From positions 558,001 through 622,000 of the forward strand of contig JANEZZ010000470.1 of assembly GCA_026122225.1 (NCBI GenBank): a stretch of DNA of 64,000 bases, given 5' to 3'. The notes beneath the pieces were generated by a model. It did not search any database. It saw only the letters and a list, made by a program, of their open reading frames with translations, and was not told the origin of the DNA. The stretch comes from Heloderma charlesbogerti (lineage: Eukaryota; Chordata; Lepidosauria; Squamata; Helodermatidae). This document shows, in pieces, positions 1 to 11,100 of this stretch; the first letter of the stretch is position 1, and every line of letters starts with the position of its first letter. The position numbers were made by a program, and so were the translations under genes.

Positions 1-55
1 CTGCGCTGGCATTCGGCCTCCCCAAGATTCGTGGCAAAATTCTCTGACATCCCTA
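1..55. mobile_element. hAT-like element, right terminus (truncated by window edge)
   Basis: Ends TTCTCTGACATCCCTA, the beta-type end seen complete at 20684-21278 and 34468-35290. What follows at 56 is interior sequence of the A-type hAT-like family, so this is a nested insertion. Confidence 0.75.
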
Positions 56-330
56 CTGTCGAGCTTTGTGGTCACCATTTTTTGAGAAATAAAATGGTGA
101 TTGCAAAAATGCACAAATTTGTGCACAGGTGAAAATGCGCATTTGTGCAAATGCGCATAGTTGCATATGCAAAAATTCACATTTCACAAATATGCATATT
201 TGTGTATGCATGACAATGCACATTTTCAGAAAATGCACATTTTCATGCACTCACTAATGTGTGCCTTCACAAAAATGTGCATTTCACACATGAGAATATG
301 TGCATTTGCAAAATGCACATTTTTGTACAT
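56..330. mobile_element. A-type hAT-like element, interior fragment
   Basis: AT-rich serial TGCACATTTTTGCA-like words next to a CCATTTTTTGAGAAATAAAATGG-type block, the same interior as 23070-23654 and 40741-42078. No right terminus is found; it fades into unrecognised sequence near 330. Confidence 0.6.
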
Positions 331-880
331 ACATATAATTGAGTATATAACTTTTGGGATGTTACAGGGTTAATTTTGGCAGAGTAAGCTAATATAACAA
401 AAGGAAAAATGGAGAATGTGGACATCCATGCACTGGGTTCAAATGGTGGAGGAAACCATTTCAGTTCCTTTTTTAAATCAGAATTTACCCAGTTTGCTCC
501 TTACCGGACGAAACATGGGCTCAGACACAGTCTGCAGTCAAAGTCTGTACATTTTTGAGCTTGCAATGTCATTCACAGACCAACAAAAATTCATTTCACA
601 GCATGTGCAAATTTGAAAACTGTGCATAAAAATATGTATTTTGAAAAATGCACACAAATACATTTTAATCAATGGGAGACATATGCATAAAATATGAACA
701 GGAAAAGAAAAAAGCTCACAGTCTGATAGAGACCTGTGTCAGAATGAGCCTCGAGATGGAATTTGGAGAACTTTGGAGAGCTCAAATTTTGCTCATCCAC
801 ACATCCCAGAGAACCTTGCCTGGTGCATACATTGTGGTATTTTTGGTGACAAGTAAAGACCTTTTTTATTTCTTCCAGGC
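331..880. other. Unrecognised intergenic sequence
   Basis: AT-rich, with no gene or known repeat recognised. Some words (TGCATAAAAATATG, GAAAAATGCACA) resemble the A-type interior. Confidence 0.4.
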
Positions 881-1330
881 TTTATAGTTTTGAAATTTAT
901 GTTTGTGCATTTTTAGATCTTTGCACTGCTGCTGGTTTTAATCTGTTTTTTTACTTTGATTTTATTCTCTTTTAAATTTAAGATTTGTGTATTATGTTTC
1001 ATTATGCTCTGGTATTTTATGGTTTTCAGGAGTTTTTTAGTGTGTGAATTGCCCAGAGAACTCTGGCTATTGGGCAGTGTAGAAATGTAATAAATATCTA
1101 TTTTATTGTATTCATTCATTAATTACATTTCTATACCACCCAATAGCCAAAGCTCTCTGGGAGGCTGACAACAATTAAAAACAGAGGATACAACATAAAA
1201 TACAATATGAAATCTAAAAGTTGAAAACAGTATAAAAATAAAACCGAAATAAAAACCAGCAGTGATGCAGAGATTTAAAATACAGTAACAAATTTAAAAC
1301 AACAGGACTAAAAGAGACCAATCCTATGGT
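881..1330. repeat. Two L2-type LINE 3' tails in inverted orientation
   Basis: A plus-strand tail (about 881-1112, TGGCTATTGGGCAGTGTAG then AATAAAT) is followed directly by a minus-strand tail (about 1113-1330, beginning TTACATTTCTATACCACCC and CAATAGCC). They are partial reverse complements and could fold back. Confidence 0.65.
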
Positions 1331-1459
1331 CCCTAGACAGAATCTGGGGGGCCATAGGATAGCTTGGGTTCCTGGATCCGAGACTGAAGACAGCAATCTG
1401 AACTCAGACCTAGGAATCCAAGCTCCCCTCCCCCTCCCCCTTGCAGCCAGAGACAAGAG

Positions 1460-3455
1460 AACTACACCAGCTCCTTCTCCAGGTCTACACCAAGGTCTCC
1501 GAGGAACTACAGCAGCAACCTCTCCAGGGTCTACACCAAGGTCTCCAAGGAACTACACCAGCTCCCTCTCCAAGGTCTACACCAAGGTCTCCGAGGAACT
1601 ACACCAGCTCCCTCTCCAAGGTCTACACTAAGGTCTCCAAGGAACTACACCAGCTCCCTCTCCAAGGTCTACACCAAGGTCTCCGAGGAACTACACCAGC
1701 TCCCTCTCCAAGGTCTACACCAAGGTCTCCAAGGAACTACACCAGCTCCCTCTCCAAGGTCTACACCAAGGTCTCTGAGGAACTACACCAGCTCCCTCTC
1801 CATGGTCTATTCCAAGGTCTCTGAGGAACTACACCAGCTCCCTCTCCAAGGTCTACACTAAGGTCTCCGAGGAACTACACCAGCTCCCTCTCCAAGGTCT
1901 ACACCAAGGTCTCCGAGGAACTACACCAGCTCCCTCTCCAAGGTCTACACCAAGGTCTCCAAGGAACTACACCAGCTCCCTCTCCAAGGTCTACACCAAG
2001 GTCTCCGAGGAACTACACCAGCTCCCTCTCCAGGGTCTACACCAAGGTCTCCAAGGAACTACACCAGCTCCCTCTCCAAGGTCTACACCAAGGTCTCCGA
2101 GGAACTACACCAGCCCCCTCTCCAAGGTCTACTCCAAGGTCTCCGAGGAACTACACCAGCTCCCTCTCCAAGGTCTATTCCAAGGTCTCTGAGGAACTAC
2201 ACCAGCTCCCTCTCCAAGGTCTACACTAAGGTCTCCGAGGAACTACACCAGCTCCCTCTCCAAGGTCTACACCAAGGTCTCCGAGGAACTACACCAGCTC
2301 CCTCTCCAAGGTCTACACCAAGGTCTCCGAGGAACTACACCAGCTCCCTCTCCAAGGTCTACACCAAGGTTTCCGAGGAACTACACCAGCTCCCTCTCCA
2401 AGGTCTATTCCAAGGTCTCCAAGGAACTACACCAGCTCCCTCTCCAAGGTCTACACCAAGGTCTCCGAGGAACTACACCAGCTCCCTCTCCAAGGTCTAC
2501 ACTAAGGTCTCCGAGGAACTACACCAGCTCCCTCTCCAAGGTCTACACCAAGGTCTCCAAGGAACTACACCAGCTCCCTCTCCAAGGTCTACACTAAGGT
2601 CTCCGAGGAACTACACCAGCTCCCTCTCCAAGGTCTATACTAAGGTCTCCGAGGAACTACACCAGCTCCCTCTCCAAAGTCTACTCCAAGGTCTCTGGGG
2701 AACTACACCAGCTCCCTCTCCAAGGTCTATTCCAAGGTCTCTGAGGAACTACACCAGCTCCCTCTCCAAGGTCTACACCAAGGTCTCCGAGGAACTACAC
2801 CAGCTCCCTCTCCAAGGTCTACACTAAGGTCTCCGAGGAACTACACCAGCTCCCTCTCCAAGGTCTACACTAAGGTCTCCGAGGAACTACACCAGCTCCC
2901 TCTCCAAAGTCTACTCCAAGGTCTCTGGGGAACTACACCAGCTCCCTCTCCAAGGTCTACTCCAAGGTCTCTGGGGAACTACACCAGCTCCCTCTCCAAG
3001 GTCTACACCAAGGTCTCTGAGGAACTACACCAGCTCCCTCTCCAAGGTCTACACTAAGGTCTCCGAGGAACTACACCAGCTCCCTCTCCAAGATCTACAC
3101 CAAGGTCTCTGAGGAACTACACCTGCTCCCTCTCCAAGGTCTACACCAAGGTCTCCGAGGAACTACACCAGCTCCCTCTCCAAGGTCTATTCCAAGGTCT
3201 CTGAGGAACTACACCAGCTCCCTCTCCAAGGTCTACACCAAGGTCTCCAAGGAACTACACCAGCTCTCTCTCCAAGGTCTACCCAAGGTCTCTGGGGAAC
3301 TACACCAGCTCCCTCTCCAAGGTCTAAACCAAGGTCTCCAAGGAACTACACCAGCTCCCTCTCCAAGGTCTATTCCAAGGTCTCTGAGGAACTACACCAG
3401 CTCCCTCTCCAAGGTCTACACCAAGGTCTCTGAGGAACTACACCAGCTCCCTCTC
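1460..3455. repeat. Minisatellite, 46-base unit, about 43 copies
   Basis: Tandem array with unit AACTACACCAGCTCCCTCTC continued by CAAGGTCTAC, ACCAAGGTCT and CCGAGG. Since 46 is not a multiple of three, all three frames are read in turn and the open frames over it are not genes. Variants (TCCGAGG, TCCAAGG, TCTGAGG, TCTGGGG; CTACACC, CTACACT, CTATTCC) recur in blocks, suggesting expansion of multi-unit segments. Each unit holds two CAAGGTC words. Confidence 0.97.
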
Positions 3456-3866
3456 AGAGGGAAGGGAAACAGGGTGTCCCAGTGGAAGGCAATGGCTTAT
3501 GTCGTATGCCCAGGTCACCCTAGTCTCTTTCCATCCCCCTCCCTGATGCCTCAGCTAGACAGGCAAACAAACCCAAATAGCTGAAATACAGAGCAGGAGG
3601 AGCATGGAGGTGAAGATCATCCTCACCACTCCACCCACCCTACATTGGATGTCCGTAAGCCTCTGAGGTTGAAGTCGTATGGCCAAGCCCCATAGGCCAT
3701 CCCCCATAGGGGTTTGTGCCCTAAAAGACTAAATATATAAATAGCCTGTCATCATCCCTGTCTCCCTCCTCCTTCTCCCCACCGCATCTTCCTACAACCT
3801 CCCCCCACGTCTCCACCCCACACACATCCTAGCCAATTACACCAGAGCATTGCTTTTACTGTGTGT
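3456..3866. other. Unrecognised sequence between minisatellite and BovB
   Basis: No gene or family recognised. It includes a C/T-rich stretch at 3760-3830. Confidence 0.4.
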
Positions 3867-3879
3867 CATGATAAATTGT

Positions 3880-4701
3880 CCCCTTCATGGATCACTGCCT
3901 TGTTGTGGCGAAGGGGCTTGCGTAACTCAGTGAAGCCATAAGCTATGCCGTGCAGGGCCACCCAAGACGGACAGTCATGGCAGAGAGTTCTGACAAAATG
4001 TGGTCCACTGGAGAAGGAAATGGCAACCCACTCCAGTATTCTTGCCAAGAAAACCCCATGGAATGTATCACAAGGCTAAGGGGAAGAAATGGAAGCAGTG
4101 ACAGATTTTACTTTCTTGGCCTCCATGATCACCGCAGATGGTGACTGTAGCCATGAAATTAAAAGATGCTTGCTCCTTGGGAGGAAAGCTATGGCCAACC
4201 TAGACAGCATAGTGAGAAGCAGAGACATCACCTTGCCGACAAAGGTCCGTCTAATCAAAGCTATGGTTTTCCCAGTAGTAACGTATGGCTGTGAGAGCTG
4301 GACTATAAGGAAGGCTGAGCGCCGAAGAATTGATGCTTTCGAACTGTGGTGCTGGAGAAGACTCTTACGAGTCCCCTGGACTGCAAGGAGGTCAAATCAG
4401 TCAATCCTAAAGGACATCAACCCTGACTGCTCACTGGAAGGACAGATACTGAAGCTGAAGCTCAAATATTTTGGCCACCTAATGTGAAAAGAAAACTCTC
4501 TGGAAAAGACCCTGATGCTGGGAAAGACTGAAGGCAAAAGGAGAAGGGGATGGCGGAGGATGAGATGGCTGGATAGCATTACTGATGCAATGAATATGGA
4601 CTTGAGCACACTCCGGGAGAGAGCGCAGGACAGGAAGGCCTGGCGTGCTATGGTCCATGGGATCACGAAGAGTCGGACACGACTGAATGACTGAACAACA
4701 A
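3880..4701 (+). mobile_element. BovB (RTE-clade LINE) with large internal deletion
   Basis: The first 195 bases match the 5' start of the fuller BovB at 58300, then the sequence jumps to its last 620 bases (reverse transcriptase C-terminal frame with ITADGDCSHEIKR, ELWCWRRLLRVPWTARRSNQ, and the 3' end ACACGACTGAATGACTGAAC). Perfect 13-base target duplications CATGATAAATTGT lie at 3867-3879 and 4702-4714. Endonuclease and the catalytic core are absent, so it is non-autonomous. Confidence 0.92.
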
Positions 4702-5057
4702 CATGATAAATTGTACTATTCATCCATATGAATGAAATTTAGCCCTATAAATGCCCATCACCTTAATCTTTTGAATGTATATTCTAAATTATTTTCAAGA
4801 AATTACTCCTTGGTTAAGCAACAGTGCCTTTGATCTCCAAGTCCCATTAACCCATAATGTGTCATGTTTGGAGAGCACTCATTGCCCAGTGTGTTTAAAA
4901 TGATTCTTCCAACTCTCAGGACTGCATGTCTGAAGGTGCACAAGAACATTTGTGAAAGGGGGAAAAAAAAGCCTGTAAAAAAAGCCTTCACAGAAAATAT
5001 CCAGCGGAATCTTTTCCCTCTCCCTTGGGGGCTGCTCTTTCCCCCAGAGTCACCCAC

Positions 5058-5184
5058 CTTCCTGGGTAGAGATGGTCCCTTCTGCACAGGGAGCACAGTC
5101 GTAGCAGCAAATTGGCTTCCCTTCCTGAACCACCTTGGTGAATCCAGGGCGGCAGCTTTCCACGCACCTGGAATGAGGCAGGGG
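5058..5184 (-). CDS. VMN2R: V2R gene 1 exon 5 (cysteine-rich linker domain)
   Basis: 127 coding bases, acceptor CTTAG (AG at 5186-5185), donor GTGGGT at 5057. It encodes [33 protein letters not shown] and TISTQE, and ends in phase 1. All cysteines of the module are present. The next exon (seven helices) is not found between here and position 1. Confidence 0.92.
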
Positions 5185-8100
5185 CTAAGCAGAAAGATAA
5201 GGAACATGAAGGAAAATGTGATAGGGCTAATTTTATCTGTGGAAAGGACCCAAGACGACCTCCAGCTGCAGGTTTAACTTGAAGCCCTTCATTAAGTCCA
5301 AGCATGTGCAACTGAAACAAGCACATATTGGAGCCTCCACATCCCTCCCAATCCTCAGTTGTTACCCTTGTGTCGAATTTTAGATTGTGAGCTTGGCAGG
5401 GCAGAGACCTCTCCTGTAGTTTTAGACATGTTCTTCTGGATGTATGTCTGGGGAATGAGGTAACATTGGATCTCATGGAAAGCTCTCAAAATTAGAACAG
5501 CAGGTCAGCAAAGGTGGCAGTGTTTTCTGCAGCCACACCAGGGAGGCCTCCAGTGATGGACTTATCCTTCCCACTACAGATCTCTCTCTCCCGCCCTCAA
5601 AAGGGAGGTCCACATAGTCCTACTGGCTCTTGGCTACTCTCCAAGGGAGCATAGCATTGCTCCCTTATTTAATATATTTCTTTATATCTCACTTTTCAAC
5701 CATTCAAGTGACTTGCTTTAAAATAGTTAAAGCATCAATCAAAACCACAGTCAAATTAAAGTCACCTTTGACAAGACCACAGCATTATAAAAGTTCCACA
5801 CTGAGACACAGCGTGTTTTGTTGGGTGGAGTGCTGGGCTTAGACTTTATGCATCAGGAACTGTTTAAAGAACTGAAAGCAGGGAGTAGGAATAAACCTCT
5901 GACCTCCCTACCATTTCTTGTTTGTTTCCAGTGGAGGCTGGTGGCTCCTACCTCAGTGGGTTGGGTGAATCCATTCTGGGTTTCAATCAGATCCACCCAG
6001 AATGCTAAAGCAGCTATCCAAGATCCCAAAAACATTTTTGGGGACAGGGTTCAGCATTGCTGCCTTATTTAATACATGCACTTATATCTCGGTTAACACG
6101 TCAGTGGTTCGTTCTAAATTCATTAAATCACCACCTAAAACTAGGGCTGTGCATGGACCCCCCAAGCCACCTTAGAGGCCTCTTCAGGGCTTCCAAGGTG
6201 GGCCCAATTCGCTTTGGGCTGATTTGGGGTCCTGACCTGCTTTGGCTTCTGGAGCTGAAGCCTGAAGCAGGATTCAGATATCCAAATCCTGCTTCACCCC
6301 CCACCCTCGACACACCACCCAGCCATGAGGTCTTTACCTAGGCCCTTGGATGCACACTGCCAGCCTTCTTGTTGCTCCAGTGGGGAGAGCTGCCTCCACC
6401 AGCTCCAGGGCCCTCTGGACACGTGGTGGCGGCCTTCTTGTTATTCTGGGGGTGGGAGCCATTTTAAAAATGGCAACTCCCTGTATTCCTGGAAATAGAT
6501 CCTGCAGGACCTATTTCTGGAAATATAGGGAGTTGCCATTTTAAAAATGGCTCCCCCGCATGGAACAACAAGATGGCTGCTGGTGTGTGTCCAGAGGACT
6601 GAGGTAAGGAGCTGTGGCTGGGCAGTGGCAGCAGCGTGGCTGGGCCGAGCTTACAGATCACGTCAATGTATCCCTGAGTGACCCACCCTGCTTTGTGCTG
6701 CTTTGTGCCCCCTTTGCCTCACCTCGGAGGCAGCCTGAAGCACCCTGCTTCAACTCAGAGCTCGGGCGTCCGGCCAAAGAGGTGCACTGCCCTACTTAAC
6801 ACCACAATCAAAGTTAAGCCACCTTTGACGATACCAAAACAGAAAACACTATAAAATTTTTTCACTGAGACAGTGGTGTGAGCGGTGGAGTGTTGAGCTT
6901 AGACCTTATGGATCAGGAAGTGGTTAAAGAACAGAAAGCAGGAATACTTGGTCAGCCCTTGCAATTAAGAGATGTAAACAGTGGGGTCCCTCAAGGATCT
7001 GTACTGGGACTGGTGCTTTTTAACTAGTTAGGGTTGGCCAAGTTTGCTGATGACGTCAAATTATTTAGGGTGGTTAAAACAAAAATGTGATTGTGAAGAG
7101 CTCCAAAAGGATCTTGCCAAACTAGAAGAATGGGCATCACCATGGTTAATGAGGTTCAATATGTAGAGTGATTGACGTTGGGGCAAATATTCTAACTTCA
7201 CATATGAGCTGATGGGATTTTGGCTAGTGGTGACTGGCCAGGAAAGAGATCTTGGGGTTGTGTGGTGGACAGCATGACGAAAATGTTGACCCAAGTGTGT
7301 GAGTGCTGTGAAAAAGGCAAACTCAATGCTCGGGGTCATTAGGAAAACAAAACAGTCAGTTTCATAATGCCATTACATAAATGTATTCTGTGACCACATT
7401 TGGAATACCATGTACAGTTCTAGTAACTGCACCTCAAATAGGATATTATAGAGTTGGAAAAAGTGCAGAAAGGGGTAACTAAAATGATCAAGAGGCTGGA
7501 GCAACTCCCTTATGAGGAAAGTTTAGAATCTCTGGAAATGTTTAGCTTAGAAAAAAAGACAAGAAACCCACGATAGAGATAGAGTACAAAATTATGCATG
7601 GTGTGGAGAATGTGGACGGGGAGACATTTTTCTCCCTCTCTCATAATACTAGAACCCAAAGGGGTCATCCCATGAAGCTGACTGAGGACAGATAAAAGCA
7701 ACTACTTCTTCACACAGCATGTAGTTAAACTACGGAATTCACTTCCCCAAGATGTCATGATGGCCACCAATTTGGATGGCTTTAAAAGGGGATTGGACAA
7801 ATTCATGGAGGATAAAGCTATCAGTGGCTACTAGTCCTGATGGCTATATTCTATCTCCACAATCAGAGACAGTATGCCTATGTACACCTGTTGATGGGGA
7901 ACATGGGTGGGAGGGTGTGTTGCACTCATATCCCGCTCATGGGTTTCCCACAGGCCTCTGATTGGCCACTCTGTGAACAGAATACTGGAGCAGATGGACT
8001 CTTGCTCTGGTCCAGTATAGCTCTTCTTAAGGACCAACTTTGGACTGCTCTGACATGGCTCTTCTTATGTTCTTCAGCTGCCTTGGGAAGACCACAGTCT

Positions 8101-11100
8101 TGAAAGGTAGAAAATAAACAAAGAATGGTAAATGCAGTGAAAGGAAAGGAATTATTTTCCTCACTTGGTTGAGCCATTTGGGCCACACAATGGCATCCTC
8201 ATCAATGGTAAACATGAGGTCTGTGCATCCCCATCTTTCTATGCTCCCAAATTTCACTCTAGTGACGGACCTATTGGGAAACACCACCCAGTTCACAATG
8301 TCAAAGTTGACTGCCAGTTCTCCATTCTCATCCAAATACACCCCATCCATGGAAGCGTTGTAAAACTGGGAGTTGCTCAGGAAATGGTGAAGCTAGAAAG
8401 ACAGAGAAAATACACATCAGCATTTAGGAAACAAGGAAACAAGATTCGTAATTATGTTCTGCCAATTTCAGTCTTGAATTTCCTATGACTAAGGGCTGGA
8501 TCTAGATTTCAGCGATGGTATATGCATTTTTATACCCCTCTGTCTGCTTGAACAGCTTGAGAAGGTGTTAAACCCAGAAGGCATATAAACTAGTGTTTTA
8601 TGCCCTAAGGAGAATATTGTGAGCTGCGATGGCAAATTTTGAGCACTAATAAAAAGCGGAAAATTGATAATTATGTCATTAGGGCTGCAATCCTATATAC
8701 ACTTACCTGGGTGTAAGCCCCACTGAAATTAATGGGATTTACTACTGAGGAAACACACGTAGGGTTCCTCTGTAAACATTACAGTTTCAGTATGTGCTTG
8801 GGAGAATCTGAATTCCTGAAAACAAGTTGATAAAAAATATGATCCTAGCGCAGAAGTATTGTTTGCTCGGTGTAAAGAGAAAAGAAGAAGTGCTGCTATA
8901 CATAGTATAAAAAGATAACTTGAATACAAGGTAGTGGGGGAAATGCGGATTGGCACAATATTAAAAGGCATCAGAAAAATTGAAAGTGTACATGCTGTCA
9001 GGATTAGCACATGACACATGCAGACACCAAGTATAGGGTCCATCTCCAGGCCCGCTCCCACACTGGAGTGGAGGGAGTGAGGTGCCACATTAGAACTTCA
9101 TGGTGACCAAACTAGCAGCCCAGTCAGCATGATTCAGCTCAGCCCCGCCTGCCCAAGGGGATAGGATTCAGCACCTTAGTTCGCTCCTTTAGAGTTCTGG
9201 CTGGTTCTGACTTAACCCCAGAATGGAGTCACAGCCCCACCAAAATTGGTGCCACTGGCCTCCACTTCTCCCATGTATAGGGTGGGTTGGGGGTTGGCGC
9301 TCCCATGCTGGATGATGAGCAGTCATGCTGGTGACTGCAAACACAGTCATGGCTGTTGAGAGTCCGGCCAATGATGGGGGTTATTACCAGATGGGCTGAG
9401 TCTTCTGAGGCTATGTAAGGGGGCAACAAGAGGAACCAGCACAAGAGGTTCCTCAAGTGGGTTTGCTCCATAATATGCAACATTTCATCCCACTACTATG
9501 TCTGACATTATCTCAGATTCTAAATCCAAGGCAATGATTCTGGAACTGTACAATTGATTGTCATGTGCAGTGGAGGCATATGCGATGGAAAATGGAATAC
9601 CTGCCATGGCTGTAGCCTTTGAACATCCAACCTGTCTCCACCCTCAACCACCATCCTCTTGGATCTGGACCTGTATGCAGCATCTAAGGCATGGGCCACA
9701 GCCAGGATGGAGTTGTAAATGATGTAGCTATCTAGAGACAGGATTCTCTCCACATCCTCTTGGGGCAGGGCTTCCATGTTCTCATTCTCTGTGCATCTTG
9801 TCCATCCTTTCACAGACAATGCACGCTTGGAATATGTACAATTAAATGCTTTCTCCACAAAATGCTTGACACCAGAGAAAAAGGGCTGAAAATCATACTT
9901 TGCTCTTTTATTTGTCTGGACAAAGAAGGAAAAAAGACCATGGATGTCTTGGAAAGATACATCAGTATCCATCAACTCCAAGGTGATGTCCCACAAAACT
10001 GTTGTGATCCAGACTTTCCCTACAATGGGTCCTATCACAAGAGAAACCACATTATGTATAAGGTATATTCCATCTAAGAAAACATTAATCTCTGCATAAT
10101 AAACAAAGACATCAACTTGTCTCCACTTGCGGAATGAAGTACGACCAAGACCTACTTTGTTTGTGTTCATTCCTTGGAGGATTTGCGAGAAAACAGCACA
10201 TATACCATTTCTGGTGAGCACAGGCATCAAGGACCTCATGAATCTCTCTCCATTGTTGGTGTCTGGAGCAATGAGACCAATTGTCGTCCATTTAAAATGC
10301 AGGAGCAGTTTGACAATCTCCAGGTTATGAGTTCCTTCTTTGGGGACCATCCGGTAGAAAAAAGGGAACTGAGTCTTATCATTCAGAACATCAGAAACAA
10401 ATGCATAAGTGACCTGACAAAGAAAGGAAGATCAACAAAGATGATCAGGGGACTGGAAACAAAGCCCTATGAAGAGAGACTGAAAGAACTGGGCATGTTT
10501 AGCCTTGAGAAGAGAAGACTGAGGGGAGATAGGATAGCGCTCTTCAAGTACTTGAAAGGTTGTCACAGAGAAGAAGGCCAGGATCTCTTCTTGATCATCC
10601 CAGAGTGCAGGACACGGAATAATGGGCTCAAGTTACAGGAAGCCAGATTCTGGCTGAACACCAGGAAAAACTTCCTGACTGTAAGAACAATACAACAATG
10701 GAACCAATTACCTGGGGAGGTGGTGGGCTTTCCCACACTGAAGGCCTTCAAGATGAGGCTGGACAGCCATTTGTCAGGGATGCTCTGACTTGGATTCCTG
10801 CATTGAGCAGGGGGTTGGACTCGATGGCCTTGTAGGCCCCTTTCAACCCTACTATTCTATGATTCTATGAAGAGTCTGGTGGCTTGTTTTCTCTTGGATC
10901 AAAACTCAAATATTTGTTACCCTGAAATGATACTGGTCATTGGCCCTGTTCAGATGCACATTGGGGAAGGCTGGTTAGGCTAACCATGGTGCATGGTGGT
11001 TACCGCTAACCATGCAAGTGCTACTGCCACACATGCAGGTAACCATGTTCTACAACATGGTTAGACTAACCATTCCCTAACTACTCTCCCTCCCGCAGGA

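Larger units (their letters stand above)
5590..6960. repeat. Tandem direct repeat of about 300 bases, second copy split by a hAT-like element
   Basis: 5640-5900 and 6050-6140 plus 6795-6960 share GCATTGCT(C/G)CCTTATTTAAT, AAAGT(C/T)A(C/A)... and TTAGAC(T/C)TTATG(C/G)ATCAGGAA. A local duplication in intron 4 of V2R gene 1. The split copy holds the element at 6144-6794. Confidence 0.7.

Noticed and set aside
1326..1824. Proline/serine-rich repeat protein frames over the minisatellite
   Set aside because: They arise from a 46-base tandem unit read in all frames; no start context, splice or non-repeat coding sequence.
4803..5476. Minus-strand frames of 130-160 codons around 5.0 kb
   Set aside because: Shadow frames; the real coding piece is the 127-base V2R exon 5 in another frame.
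9189..9483. Minus-strand frames just past V2R exon 3 (also 42886-43074)
   Set aside because: Conserved between paralogs but beyond the exon 3 donor and without family similarity; treated as intron.
10174..10788. 204-codon plus-strand frame
   Set aside because: A chance fusion of antisense V2R exon 3 with an inserted CR1 reverse transcriptase tail, not a gene.
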